Positions 11,347-25,000 of a stretch of 64,000 nt of DNA are shown piece after piece; position 1 is the stretch's first letter, and the number at the start of each line of letters is the position of its first letter. Source of the DNA: Rotaria socialis (taxonomy: Eukaryota > Rotifera > Eurotatoria > Philodinida > Philodinidae); the NCBI GenBank assembly GCA_905331475.1, contig CAJNYU010000687.1, forward strand, positions 62,001 to 126,000, written 5' to 3'. Below the pieces are notes generated by a model. The model had not been told where the DNA came from. It made no database searches and saw only the letters and a list, made by a program, of their open reading frames with translations. The translations under genes were made by a program, and so were the position numbers.

Positions 11347-13534
11347 TATTTATTTGTTGATGCTTATCGTCTCACTATTATCATACTTTTTCTAGGTGAT
11401 GTCGTTGTCGGCAAACACATCTAGATTTAAAACGAAAATGGATATTAGAAGATCTTAATTGCATTGTCATACGTTTAAACGCTTCATAGAAACCTTTTAA
11501 TACGTATGTCAAAATGATCTTAAGATCAAAGCAATATATAATTATTATCTCCAGTATTACTTGTTTTTCTGTTTTTGTAAACATTGACACTCGATATTCA
11601 GCACCATTATGGATGCGTTCTAATGATGTTTTATTAAGACTGGTAACTACCTTATGCGACAGTTTGCTTCTAGATGTATTTGTTGTAGGACAGATTAAAA
11701 TCCAGTTCAGATCAAAATTATTTTAATCAGTCCTGCGACGTATTTCTAAGTAATCAATAAAATGATATATTGAATTCGTGTGTTTATCAGGAAAAAAATG
11801 CATCGAGTGGGTTCGAACTAGACATAGAATGATATTTTTAATTGGTAACAAACATGAAAAAATTTATCGGAAAATGAAATCGATGTTCAAACATAGCCGA
11901 ATTATCAAGGATATAGCTGAATGATTGGGCTTAAATTATTCATAAAAACAACCGCCGTTGAATTTATTTTACTCGTATAAGAAAATAGAAACGTCATCTC
12001 CGAAAATCTTTTCAAAACAAATCTGTTTATTTGTACTGTATTTTGCTATTCATCGTGCCAAAGTAACAAATGTTTATCATGACATTAAGCTTTGTTTTCG
12101 AGAATTTGAGATGTTTATGATAATTATTTTACCTACTTCAAAATGGCCCAGGAAAAAAATATTCTGATGGCACCATTTCAACAGTCTATTGTTGAATAAA
12201 TATATTGGCCAAGGAAATGTAATATTTGCTTTGCTTTAGTTTATATAAAAACTAATTTATATTCCAATAATGAACGTGACAATTTTTTCATGTTATAACG
12301 CCTAGAAAAATAATCTTTCTTAATTACTGATAATTTGAAGAGATTCGGAATTAGCCTTTTACCCAACGATTATTTATAATTAAAATCATAGCCAGGAAAT
12401 TAGTCAGTATTCTATTTCAATAGACTAAAAATATTACATGATTAATGTATTTTTATTCAACAATTGAATTGATTAAATTCTTCTAAAACGCGCTTGTTCA
12501 CTGTTACTAATATAAAGAAAGAAATTCACAAGAATTTATCTATATAATAATGTTGTAGAACCAATTATTAATAGCAATGTACTGGAATGAAGTGAATAAA
12601 ACTAGTTTTCTTGTTGATGCTCCGAACAAGATAGAACATAAATATTAATAGGTTGTTAATAAATAATTTTCTCATGAAATGTGTTAGCTTTTTAAATCAA
12701 TAAACATTGATCATATCGTGTTTATTTTCTATGATTTCAAATATACATGTAAGCTCTTTCTTGAGGAAAATCTAGGCGTCTTACTCGATCGTATTTTCTA
12801 ATTTGACTACTGTCCATTCGAAGCTATTCTATTCGACATGATATTTTGTTCGTTCGATCTAATTGATATTTTTAAACACTGAATAAATAACGCTTCAAAT
12901 TCAAGAAACAAAAAAATGGTAATCCTTTAGTAATTTTCTTATTTAAATTGCTTTATTTGATATTGCTAAAACGAACTATGTATTATCAAGCCATGAGCAT
13001 AGTGGTCTTCATTGTGTTTAATCACGAAAACATTTTATTGAGAGTTCCATTGTTCTATTATAGACAAATACTCTTAACATTCTAAATATTTCTTAATGAG
13101 AAACAAAAAACATTGGCTGTCTATTTTTCTAAGTACGTAAAATTCTATAGGTAAGAAACTCAACCCATTGTTTGTCATCACATAGGCGCTCTGTTTGTTT
13201 GAATTAGAAAATAGAACTCATTAATTTTATTATGTTGGATTTTGATAAAAGATTCTTCAACGAGTACTTTGTTCGAAGTGGTCGTACTAGAGAAATATGA
13301 TTAGGAAAGAAAACATATGACCTTCTCTTTGTTTATGATAGCCATCGTATGTCTTGAAACCGTCCTATGGATCATAACTATCATCTTTTTGTTTTCGCTT
13401 AGATACTAATATTATCTTAACATCATTTATTGTAACATGGAATATAGGAAAAAAGCAATCCATTTGTTAAAAAAAAATAAAAACACAAACATTCGATAAT
13501 CCAATAAACATTTTATTTTTCTGATTACAGAAAA
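11347..13534. other. AT-rich intergenic, nothing recognised
   Basis: About 2.2 kb with only short chance open frames. A GGTTCGAAC-like string near 11805 lacks any tRNA stem context. Confidence 0.5.
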
Positions 13535-14473
13535 CTACATCTGATTTTTCTTCATAAGATAAAGTCGATTTGGATTTGAAATAGTCATCACAATTGAATC
13601 AAAATCGATTGCATCATCGTAATCATTTCGAAGTTTCGGCTTATGATAACTTTTTATTAATTTGTCTCTCAATACAGATAGCATTTCATGATATGCGTCT
13701 TCTCCATTTTGTTTTCTATACGTCTGACAAGCGGATAATGATTCAATAAAGCCAAAAAAATGTCCAATTGTTGTTTCTGTTCGATTTTCAATTGTATATT
13801 GACATAACGTTGATTTATATGGTAAAAGAGGTACAAGAGATTGATAATAATCATCAGCTAACCATCGTTTCGCGTTCCAATATGAAAATAATAGAACGTG
13901 GTGAAATTCATGATACATAGCATCAGCTTTAGGGTTATCTAAAGTGCCCAATGCGTAAGTCCATATAGCAAGTACACCTGTTTTTGGTTTAAGTACACGT
14001 TTAGCTTCTTCAAGAAACATTTCTATATCAAGCCAATGTAGTGTTGTTGCAATTGTGATTAGATCAACAGAATTTGATTGTAGAAAAGATAGATCTTCTG
14101 CCGTATGACATTGATATTCGATGTTATCTCTTTGAATAGCATAAGCAATTTGATTTGCGCTAACATCAATACCAATAACTCGTTCGCAAAATCTTTAAAA
14201 TAGGAAAAAAAGAAATTTTCGTTCGCTTTATTTTGATACATTTAAAATCATATATATATACATATATGTGATTTTTGCTACTTACGAGCTAAGATCCACT
14301 GTGGCTTGTCCATTGCCACACCCAACATCGAGTGCAAGTGGGATTTTTTTATCTGTAATTTTTCCATCAAAATAATAATCAAGAATATGTTCAAATATTT
14401 TCTTTGGATAACCAGGTCTATGAAGGCGATATTTTGCTGTGTGTTCTTCATCGTCAAACATATGATGGCTCAT
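13535..14473 (-). CDS. Class I SAM-dependent methyltransferase
   Basis: Two exons, 14286-14473 and 13535-14192, with a 93-bp intron give 281 residues. The protein opens MSHHMFDDEEHTAKYRLHRP, a start shared by small-molecule methyltransferases of the type-11 family. Motif I (SAM binding) is LDVGCGNGQ, an acidic residue ends beta-2 (VIGIDVS), motif II region is SVDLITIATTLHWLD, followed by EAKRVLKPKTGVLAIW. Homologues include yeast trans-aconitate methyltransferase and the Dictyostelium DDB_G0268948 group; the substrate cannot be told from sequence. An earlier in-frame start is a GTG only, so the ATG at 14473 was chosen. Confidence 0.82.
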
Positions 14474-16530
14474 GGCAGTTTCTTTCTCCCCGGTACTCTT
14501 ATAAGACGACGACACCGACGACGTTGATGATGTTGTTTTTTTTTTTCGTTACTTGTTATTTTCTTTTTCTTTTTTCTTCTTATTCTTTTCTCTCTCTTTC
14601 TTGCGTTCTCATTCTCTGCATTCTCTTATCACTTTCGTCCTAGTAATAAAAGTAAATACGTCTATAATATCCAATTTTTTTTATAAAAAAAAGGAAAAAC
14701 AATCACACTAATGTTACAACGAACACATAGAAAAAGATGTATTTGACAGTTGCACATAAATGTCCAAAAGCTGCGTTGTCAGGTGCATCTAATTCAATTT
14801 TATCTTTTTTTCCTATGATAAAACATACATGATACTGTAATTATTCATATTTATTAACAAAAATTGCATTTACGTGAGAAAAATATATTCATAGGCTATT
14901 TTTAGCAAGAGATTTTTTAATTGAAATGAAAAATGAATGAGTAGAGTTCAGTTTTTTGTTTTCACCATCTACTTTGTCTAATTATTTAAAAGTATGTACC
15001 ATTTTTACTTTCAAACTCACAAAATTCATCGAGCACGAACTAATTAAACTTCTCATATGTTAAACTGAGTTGTTTTTATCTTTCTACGAGCAGAAAGCCT
15101 TGATTTTTATATCCACGACATTTGATAGGTACCATAGTAAATTATTTGAGACAGAAATACATTAAAAAAAAGATACGAAAAAAAAGACAGATTCTTGTCT
15201 GCATTCTCATCTTACAAAAAAGCAAACTGCGTGCAATAAACGAACATCAACTGAATGAAAATCATGCATTTGTCTTCAATGATATAATTGAGTAATTGAA
15301 TTTTAATCGACACATAAATAGTCAATAAAAACATATTACCAATTACAGACTCGAATTCTAGGCCCGTCAATATTTTTTGTTTTCCTATCTTTGCTTCAAA
15401 CTGACGCGTTTTGATCTGAAATGTTGCACTAATCCTATATATTGACTTATAGGAAATGAAACAACAAGTCTATAGTCTCTATGCTGTAGGTTTTGTTTCT
15501 TTCAGCGCGTCTTTTTTTCATCAAAGAGTTATTCGAAACCTTGAAATCATAGGTATGTTTAGTCAAAGTTTAGTGAGACATTATTTCGAAACCATTGACA
15601 TATGAAAAAATTTATTGAAAAGGAAAATCTAATCTTTCAGCAAAGTCCACGGCTTCGTCGATGAAGGCCTAATCAATTTATTTGAAAGTTTTTGAAGAAA
15701 ATCTTTGTAACGGAATGAATCGGTATCGATATTGTTCGATTTAGTCATTGAAAAAAAGATGCACTCATTAGAGTTCGTTTTCTATTGATACAGAAGCCGA
15801 TGATATTAAAGGCCATTCGTGTAGATGCGAAAGACAATCAAGTTCAAAGTATACTTAGAGGAAGAGAAAAAAACTGGCAATAGCTAGAGTAAAATGCTAA
15901 ATCGTAAAATAAACTTCTAGCTACACAAGAAAGAAGGAGAACGAATATACTAGAAAGATCACATACACATAGATGGAATACATATGATGACGTCACAAGG
16001 AAAGAAAGAAAAAAAAACATAAATAGAAGATACAACTACTTAACATACTTTTAGAAGAAGAGAAAATTCAAAGGACAGACATTTGGATATTATCAATCTT
16101 TTGTAAAACTCAATATTAGCTTTCAAAAGATGCCCTGGTTATTTTGTTTAACATCGTCACGAGTGAACACAATTCATTTTCTTCAATATACTAAGAAAAA
16201 GCTTGAAACCCAAACAAACAAATTAATTTGAAACTATGAAACAATGTACTTTCAACATTTTCTGCTAAAATAATAGTTCTATCAAAAAAAAAACAGAAAT
16301 CTGCATGCCACCTGATTTTCGTGTTCGAGCATGTCTTCTACGAAAATGTAACTGTCATATTTTTTAACAGAAAAAATAGTAACACGTTATTGAAAAAGCT
16401 TTTACTTGTCAATCCCATTATTTTTCAATGGTGATTATTGTTTTCTTCTGCTAGGCACGCTTTAGACTCGATACTCTTTTGTATGCACTCGGGTGGACTC
16501 TAATGTCATCGACTTCTATATTAATAAAAA
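14474..16530. other. Intergenic, T/A-rich tracts
   Basis: Begins with a pyrimidine-rich tract upstream of the methyltransferase. No gene, RNA or repeat recognised except that the left margin of repeat copy B may extend back to about 16475 (TTTTGTATGCACTC resembles the inverted right end of that repeat). Confidence 0.45.
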
Positions 16531-17051
16531 GCAAATGTGGAAACTTCGGATTTCATCCGAGAGTTATGTGTACTGCAAAAAGTGCATGGGACATATGAGT
16601 CATTTTAGAATGTCTGAACACCAAAATTATCATGAGAAACTAGGCCATTTGATTTCTGGATGCAGTTTTTGTGCATTTTGAGACGTTTTTCAGGCGATGT
16701 TTCGTTAGAAAGCTACGGGTTAGTTCGAAACTAATATCAGATTCGGAATCAGCGTTAAAAACTGAGTCGATTTATATATTTTGTGGATAGTTCTGAGAAA
16801 AAAATGTTGTTTTTGAAAAATCCCTGTACTCCTCCTCAGGGATGGTCTGATCAAAAATGACAATTTTTTCGATAACTCAACCATTTCTTGACGAATGCTT
16901 CTCATCTTCGAACTCGACCTAGATATTGATGAGACAATTCTGTGCACAAAATTTCAGCTCAATCGAATGTAATTGTGAAGAGTTATCGAATAAACGGACG
17001 GACACACTGGCCGATTTTAGTAGTGTACTCACTTTTTGAGTACACAAAAAG
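16531..17051. repeat. Dispersed repeat, copy B
   Basis: Fuller copy of the repeat at 10891-11346. Shared blocks include TTATGTGTACTGCAAAAA, CAGGGATGGTCTG, GACAATTTTTTCGATAACTC, TTCTTGACG, TCATCTTCGAACTCGAC and GGACACACTGGCCGA, and it ends GTGTACTCACTTTTTGAG, TACACAAAAAG. The two copies differ at roughly one base in six to eight by eye, so they are not recent sisters. Confidence 0.7.
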
Positions 17052-17867
17052 CACAGAGCTCTAAGAAATGTATTTTTTTCATAAAGAAATGAAATAATAT
17101 CGATAACGATCTAGTCACTTATGTGGATTCTCTTCGAAACCTTTCAAATAAATTGATTAGATCTTCATGGACGAAAACATGTGCTTTGCTTAAAGTTTAG
17201 ATTTTTCTTTTTAACAAAATTTTCCATATGCTAATAATTTCGAAATAATGCTTGGCTGAACTTTGACTAAATATACATAAGATCTCAAAGTTCTAACTAG
17301 ACGAAAAACTAAAAATACAACATAAATGATAGAAGATGTCAACATTCTTCGTTTCGGTCTAATTACTGTAAGATTAATGCAATGTTTTCATTAGAATTTA
17401 TTTATTTTTTATTTTCATACAAATAGAAAAGAAAAATATTACAATGTCAAGAATATTTCTCTGAAATTGCTAATTGTTTTTCTTTCCCAGACTAAAAATA
17501 GATATTACATAAAACTAAGTAGCCGCTAGACGGAAAATTATCAATTCTGCATTATTATTATTCGAAGTCATATTTCTGGATGGTAGATTGATGTTTGCGT
17601 TTTTAACAGCTATCCGATAGTTATTTTGGTTCGAAATGGTAATAAGATGAAAACTATGAACTCGCATTTAGAAAAAATTGCTTGATTGATGGCAGGATAT
17701 AAATATGATTAATTCTATCCATGTTTTCTATGTCTTATTAACTATGATTGATTTTCTTGAATATTACAAACAGCTCGAAAACAATTAACACAAGGATTGC
17801 GTTACGCAGTTTTATAGGTCGCCCTATATTTAATATTTACAACATACAATGAATAAAATATGATAGT
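17052..17867. other. Intergenic, 3' flank of the RPGR-like gene
   Basis: AT-rich, no gene or repeat recognised. Confidence 0.5.
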
Positions 17868-20220
17868 TTACATAAGAACACACATTCTAGAAGCTTTATT
17901 TGTATTTGTTGACGATTGTTGGGTCGATCTTTTACTTAGAGCTCTTGAAAAAAATCTAGTTTGTGGTTCACCTTTAATCTGTGTTTGGTTAACGTCAACT
18001 TTTGAATTCGATATCATGAGGTTTTCAGGTGTTTCAACTGTAGGGAACATAAAACTATTTTGAAATGCACATAATGCTTGTGAACTTATTATTAGATTTT
18101 TATAATCTGTCGATGATATAGATGATGAAGTACAGCTGCTAGTTGTTAATGATACTGACGATAGACTGCTTTTACCATCAGGATTATGTTGATAATATTT
18201 GGATAATACTTTAGGATTTAAATGTTCATTAATATTAATGTCCGCTGCATGCAATGATATTGTTTCGAAACTTTGTTTCGGCATTGGCAACAATCGTTCA
18301 TCGGATGATGATGTTCTAGTATCAGAATGTACTTCATTTTTCAAACAATCATTCAAACTTATACGATTATAAAGAGGTTCATCTAGAGATGAAAAACGAT
18401 GGCCTAATTTTAATGATTCATTTGTAATAGTAATAAGAGGTATTGTACAATTGGATGCAGATGTTTTTAAACTTATTAGATCTTCATTATTTTTATAAGT
18501 ACTCGTTGGTGAAGATTCGTCAGTTGTTTTTTCATATTTTGTACTCATCAATGGACTTTCCGTGAATACTGATGAGTCATCAGGATCAGAATTCGATCGA
18601 GTATATGAAAGTGAATTTTTTGATAGTTTAACATGTTGATGACATGCTTCTATTGACTGATCGACTTGACTCATGTAATTAGTCATGGAAGGTGAACGGC
18701 TTCTATGATGAAGATTTTTCATGAATTCAGTTATCGAATTTAATGTATCTAAACGGAAGAAAAAACATTTTGAAAACCAATAATTGATTTCATACTTTCA
18801 AGATCTTCTTCATCTTGTTGACTTCGTTTCTTTTGAGCAATTATTATTGTTTGATCACCACCACAAACAACTTTTAATACATTTAATCCTTTGAATGTAT
18901 CGACTGAACACGGTTCAAATTTATTGGAATACATTTCGCAACCTAATTTTCCATATTTACCATCACCGAATACATACAGATCACCATTGAGACCAAGAAG
19001 AACTGTATGAGCTTTGCCAGCAGCAATAGTTGTAAGATTTTTTGGTAAATTTTCAATCATTTTAAAATTTTCTGAATTTGAAATTTTACGACCAAGACCA
19101 AGTTGACCATGTTCACCACGTCCTATTAATTATTTTCGTATTTATTGATGAATGAGGAGAGGGAAAGTTGATTCGTGCGATTTCTACAAAGATTTCCAGC
19201 TATTAGTCAAAGTTTTCTCGTTTTGTTTTTGATTTTCGTTATAAATTTTAATGAAAAACAAAAAGATTCTAAATGCATATCATACCACATGTGTAGACTT
19301 CTCCTTTTTCCGTTAGTACAACAGTATGTTGATTTCCACATGCAACAACTTTAACGCGATCCGGTAATGAAACTTCTAACGGACGAATAGATTGATCGGG
19401 TATTGAACGTCCTAATTGTCTATCGCGATTATTCCCGAATAAAAATAAGCGACCATTTTTAACTACTAAGCCCGTATGATAATAACCACATGATCTGAAA
19501 GAAACAAAATCATTAGTAGTTTACAAATTTGTTTTTAATCTTGTCTTATGATAATTTACATGCTGTTGACAAAATATTGTAATTTCAGTTCTGTCGGTTT
19601 TTTAATATCATTTTGTTTACGTGCCAGTCCACATTGACCATCTTCATTTGAACCCCAAACATAAACTTTACCATCATAATTTAATGCGCATGTATGTTCT
19701 GCACCCATTGCTATTTGTTTCCAAGACATTCTTGAACGAAAATATCCGATTCGAACCGGATGAGGATAAATAAGTCGTGCTTCTTTTAATCCAATACCTA
19801 ATTGATGACGTCTATTTGAACCGAATGCATACAATGCACCATGATTTGTAGCAAGCAATGATGATTCACGGCCACATGCAGCTAATATAACTTTTTCTTC
19901 GATTTTCGTAAAATCTAAAGTTTTTACAGTTGAAATTTCATTGGTACTAGTCGTATGACCGAGACCGAGTTGACCTTAAATATTTTTGTAATAAAGAAAA
20001 CAATGAAGAAGAAAAGCAGCTTTTTAATGATACCTGAATCATTATCACCAAAACCAAATACGCGACCACTTTCAGTAATAATAATGGTGTGTCTATCGCC
20101 AGCTGCCATATGTATGACTGGATCATTTGGAATATAAAACTCTTCGTTTTTAGCCAAATAAGTTTTCCCGAATAGATGAGCTGTTGGAGCATTATTATGT
20201 GAATTTTCATGAATTTCCAT
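17868..20220 (-). CDS. rpgr: RPGR homologue (RCC1 propeller, C-terminal CaaX)
   Basis: Five exons (20034-20220, 19560-19974, 19286-19494, 18796-19122, 17868-18748) give 672 residues. Residues 1 to about 385 form an RCC1-type seven-bladed propeller with repeats such as GSNEDGQCGL, ISCGYYHTGL and FGDGKYGKLG. The start (HLFGKTYLAKNEEFYIPND) and ISCGYYH match vertebrate RPGR better than other RCC1 proteins. The rest is Ser/Thr-rich and disordered with no Glu/Gly ORF15-like region. It ends SRMCVLM, a CaaX box for prenylation like the CTIL end of constitutive RPGR. RPGR acts at the ciliary transition zone and binds PDE6D/RPGRIP1; that role is inferred here. Introns are 53-163 bp. Confidence 0.85.
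18795..20033 (-). other. Short introns of the RPGR-like gene
   Basis: Four introns: 19975-20033, 19495-19559, 19123-19285 and 18749-18795. All have GT...AG borders and restore RCC1 repeat frames (for example DNDSG joined to QLGLGH). They are typical of the whole window. Confidence 0.75.
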
Positions 20221-22073
20221 TTCTTTCGAACTTTTATTTTAACGATAGAAATAGATGTGAGAACAAAGATATTTGATTATCTGATATTACAAACTAAACG
20301 GCGAAGGAGAAAAAGACAAAACTTAGAATTCCGTATTCATGCATGAGTAATGAACAGCTATTCATCTCATCATCTTCATAAACGCAAATTTTATTTTTAG
20401 AAAACATCATATTTCAATTAAAATATCATATTGAATAGTTTGATAGCATGCAGAAAAAAAACACATTTCAAGTAAGGTTTTGTTCTTATGATAAATATTT
20501 TAGAGATACAATAATTTCGTATTTCAATGATACTATTAATCAATTATAATAATATAATCCATGTAGATCTTTCCAGAATCAATAGTATGAAATAGGAGAA
20601 ATCTATTTTCTATTCATTTTCTAGTAATGTCCAAGTAACCGAAAAGAATGCATGACATATAAAAATAGAAAGTAAGACGAAACATTTATACAATAAAAAC
20701 CTACTTTTTTCTTTTATGTCTTTTGTTCTACTTTGATAAGTAACACCAAGTACAGAACCGGATATTCCATAGTACCGATTTATCTTAATAATTCATATCT
20801 TTATATTATTCACCATGTGATAGTATTTCTGTATAAAAAACGAAAGCCGGTAATGTTTCTCTAGATAGGCCTTTTTAGCGATATACATATGGTTAGATTT
20901 GCATACAAAACATTTGATGACTCTTTGCGGCTGCAAGTCCTATATTGATAAAGTTCAGTCAATTCCATAATCTTTAACTACAGTAAAACTTCACTATTTT
21001 GAAAACCATCGGAACTGTTCACTGTACGGATTCTGATACATCATTTTTTATAAAACGAGTGTGGAACTGAATATGGTAAAAAAAAATTTTCATTTCTGTT
21101 CAGTTCCAAAAATATTATACTTTTTGACCAGTTTACGTTGTGCTAAAAACAATCATCTGCATTACTATCATAAACTAAAGGCATTTTTTTTATTGCACCG
21201 TGTGTTCATACCGCAGTATCATTCTTTAACTCACACGCACAGTACTCAAATCATACAAAAAATGTATTCACTCCTAGTTTATAAGGGGAAAAGGCAGAGA
21301 ATATCAAGAGGTCAGAAAACATGCTTAGAGTAGAGAGGTCGTATAACCCAAAAGTACTGGTAAAAGAGTATTCCCTGTTCAGAGTACGGAAGGTGTTCAC
21401 CAGAAGAGATTTTAATGTAGGATAAATAACACGGACCAATTAATATTCGATTCACATCACAATCTTTTATTTTAAGATCAAAGTGATGCCCGTTCCATCA
21501 GAAAACTTTACTAAAATTTTATTTCATATACAATTGAATGTCAGATGAACAAGTTTGAATGAAACAACATCATAATTTATTTCGCTGGAAACATTTCTTG
21601 ACTTCTATATATATATATATATATATGATACACACACATTTATCAAAATAACGCAAATGAAGAAAACAAAACAAAACAAAAACTTTCTTTCTAAATACAA
21701 TATTGTTTTCACTTTCATTGTCTACAATGACACGATTCGAGAGAAAAATACTTTTTTTCTCTATATAAGTATACAGAAAAACAAGACGAGTAGTAATAAT
21801 AGTAATAATCATAAGAATTTAGTTACAAAGTGACGATGAAAAAAACAGCTAATTAACTGAAAAAAAGAAGCGAAATGAATTAGTCAACTTGTTATTTGCT
21901 TCATTTGACACCGGCTGTGTATTGAGAAGATATTTAGTATATTTGATTGGATATTTAAAATAAAATACTCCTCATCAACTAGATGTTTTTACCTTCATCT
22001 ATTGATCTACATTTTTTCTTTATAGATACTTTTATGATTACGCTTCGAATCTTTCTATCCTATCGACTTTCTT
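20221..22073. other. Intergenic with a TA microsatellite
   Basis: Between the 5' end of the RPGR-like gene and the 3' end of smg6. A (TA)n tract lies at about 21606-21626. A 90-codon open frame at 21061-21333 is Lys/His-rich with no family resemblance and looks like chance. Confidence 0.5.
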
Positions 22074-25000
22074 TTACAAAACAACTTGAGCTAGTTCAAA
22101 AAATTTCATAAGATCTTTTACGGGAACATTTCGAGCTTGTGCTTTTAAACGTAAATTTCTATCATCGGTTATCAGTACAACCTCGCGATGCAATCGAATA
22201 GCTCCATCTAAATCAAATAATAAAAATATTTCATTCGGTCCAACAAAAACAAATTACCTTTGTTCTGTGGAAAAAACTCTCTTGGATTGTCGCGACACTA
22301 GACGGAAAAGAAGACGCGATATGAATTAAGCAAAATTTCTCTGCAAAAAAAAAACCTACATATTTCAAACAGCATCCCAAGATTGTATCATCATTCGATT
22401 CCTATGAAATTTAATTAAATTAAGAAAACAATTTGCTCCTTTATTCTTACATTTTTTTTGACTTCGTTTCGAAACTGAATAGAATCTAAAACCGTTCCTT
22501 CGCCAGTCATGGCTTGTACACGTCGTTCTTTACTAGCAAAACATTCTTCAATCATTTTAACAGCTTGTATCGATTGTCGACGAACCATTTCTGCATGTTC
22601 ATATGAATCATCATCGGCAATGGTCGTCACAGATAATTTATCAAGTTCACAAATAACTAAAAATAAAATTTCAAGATTTCATCTTCTCAAAAATAACTAT
22701 ATACTAACCAATTAATGGAATAATTATTATAAATCGACCTTGTTTAATTAGTTTATATATAATGGGTAGATAATTGACAAAACAGTTCGTATCAAGAACA
22801 ATAAAACGTGGTATCACTTCAATTTCGATTAAACGAGATGTATTGAGAATGTCCTAAACATTTAAATATTAGACGAGCATTCATTATTTAGTTTTCTTAC
22901 TTTAACAACTTGTTCTTGTTTTTGTTTTTCTGCTAATTGATGTTCTAGCTGTCGCTTTTTTAGTTTAAGTTCTTTCATATCAATTCCATTGATAATTGTA
23001 TCGGGTGATGATTGATCAGTACTATTCGAGTTGGGCAATGGAGAAGTCGGTTCGCTTGTATGAAACTCATGCTCGATTGATGAATTCTAAAGAAATTTTT
23101 AATTTTTTTTAGTTTAACGAAAAATATCAAATTTACCGGATTGTCATTTGCTGGACTTTTACTTCGTTCAGAATGAATGGCTGATTTCAAAGCTGGATGA
23201 TAAGTTTTTTGTTGAACATTATAAATGAATACTGGTTGTTTAAGACCACACAGGTAATCAGCAAAAAAGCATAAACGAATAATGCGTTTACAATCTTTTG
23301 CCTCATCCTTAAGAATATTAAAAAATTAATTAATTCGAAAAATATGATCTTTATTTCGATTACAAGTGGTGTATCACTCGTTGTTTGTAATGTATCAGCT
23401 GGTAGTGTAAGTAAAGGATAAAAACCGCTCAGTTCAATATCTTCTTCCAAAATAACTGGTACTGAGTTTTGAAAAAAATCAATAAATTCAAATGGTTTCG
23501 TCGTTAAATCGACTTACTTGTTAAATTTGAGCCAAGTTGAATATGTGTTCTATCAATTGTTCGAATTAGATTAATAACTTTTGCAAGCGACATTAGAATA
23601 TCTGGATGTGGACCGAATTCAGCTGGTAATTGATCAGGTAACGGTATAAATGAGTTTGCATTGCATGTCATCCAATCAGTAAAAATTTTCAAGGATGGAA
23701 ATACATGTCGTAGCCAACTGTTAAATATTGGAGCAGGTTTATCAGCATTACTTATTACTGAACGAGCTTTTAAGTGATGTTCAATAATAAGCGATGTCTG
23801 CTCAGTTAACAAACCAAACATATCGAGAGATAGTTGAAGAGATGATTCTTCATATTGAGAACGAACAACAATATCAACTTCATTAAAAAAAATTAAGAAA
23901 ATTTAGTCTTTGTTTTGTTTGAATGAAAGAAAATCTTGGTAGATTGAAGTCTTTTCTGATATTATTTGATGCTTTTCATGTTAATCATGTGATGCCTATT
24001 GAAAATCAATACATCCTTTTTCACATGAAAAAATTTGTTCAGACGCTCGAACAAGTCTAATATGTATTGTCCTTGATTACTATGGGAATTTTTCCAATTA
24101 TTATCGATTTTCTTCCTCTGTTAACAATTAAAATCTCGAAATCTCTCGTCACCATAAATTTATACTTCTTTCACTGTGAGCAATCTGAATAAAAAATACC
24201 TGAAACATTAACTTGTTTTGCTACTTCAATTTGGTACATATTAATCGCCATCATTTGTACTAATTGTTGTCTACCAAATACGCAGGGATCTTGACGAAGT
24301 AAATATTGAAATTGACGAAGCATTCGTGAACATAATTCTGTATATGATTCCATTCTTTATTTAAAATAAAAGCAAAACAAAAAAGTAGATTATATTTTTT
24401 TCTTTTGATTTTCTTACCCTGTTTTTGTATATAATTTACCATGTAGTGCAATATAATTCAATGTAAACCAATGAATAAGCTATAGAAAAAGCAATTAGGA
24501 AAATTATCTTCTGTATTCGTTAGCATACTTCTTGTTGAGATACACAACCATCGAACTCATTTTGACTATTGCTCGATTGTCCATCATCAAGACTTCGTCC
24601 GACAATGGTTCCATCTGTTCTTTTCCAAATTTCTAATTTTTGATTACCTAGAAGAAAAACGATAAAAACTATCGTTTTTTTTAAATTAAAATATCAAATA
24701 GACCTGCTCGGATTTTTCGTTCATTTTTTTTTTCACGTTCTTTAAGTTCTTTTTCCAATGTTTCGAGCTGAAATTTATATATCAAAGTAAGTTTATCATT
24801 TCAAATAAATTCTATCGAACACCTACACGCCGACGAGCTTCTTCAAATAATGAAACAAGATTTTGTTTAACACTATCATTAAGTGTTGTTGTGGCAAGTG
24901 CTCGTATATAATAATAAATAGCGTCCAATCGTCGATGCTATGACAAATAAATAAAAATATTATCTTTGCAATATGTAATTATTCTTTCTTACAGTCATCA

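Noticed and set aside
11800-11830. GGTTCGAAC string resembling a tRNA T-loop
   Set aside because: No acceptor, D or anticodon stem can be formed around it.
21061-21333. 90-codon plus-strand open frame
   Set aside because: Composition (His, Lys, Tyr rich) follows the base composition; no motif.
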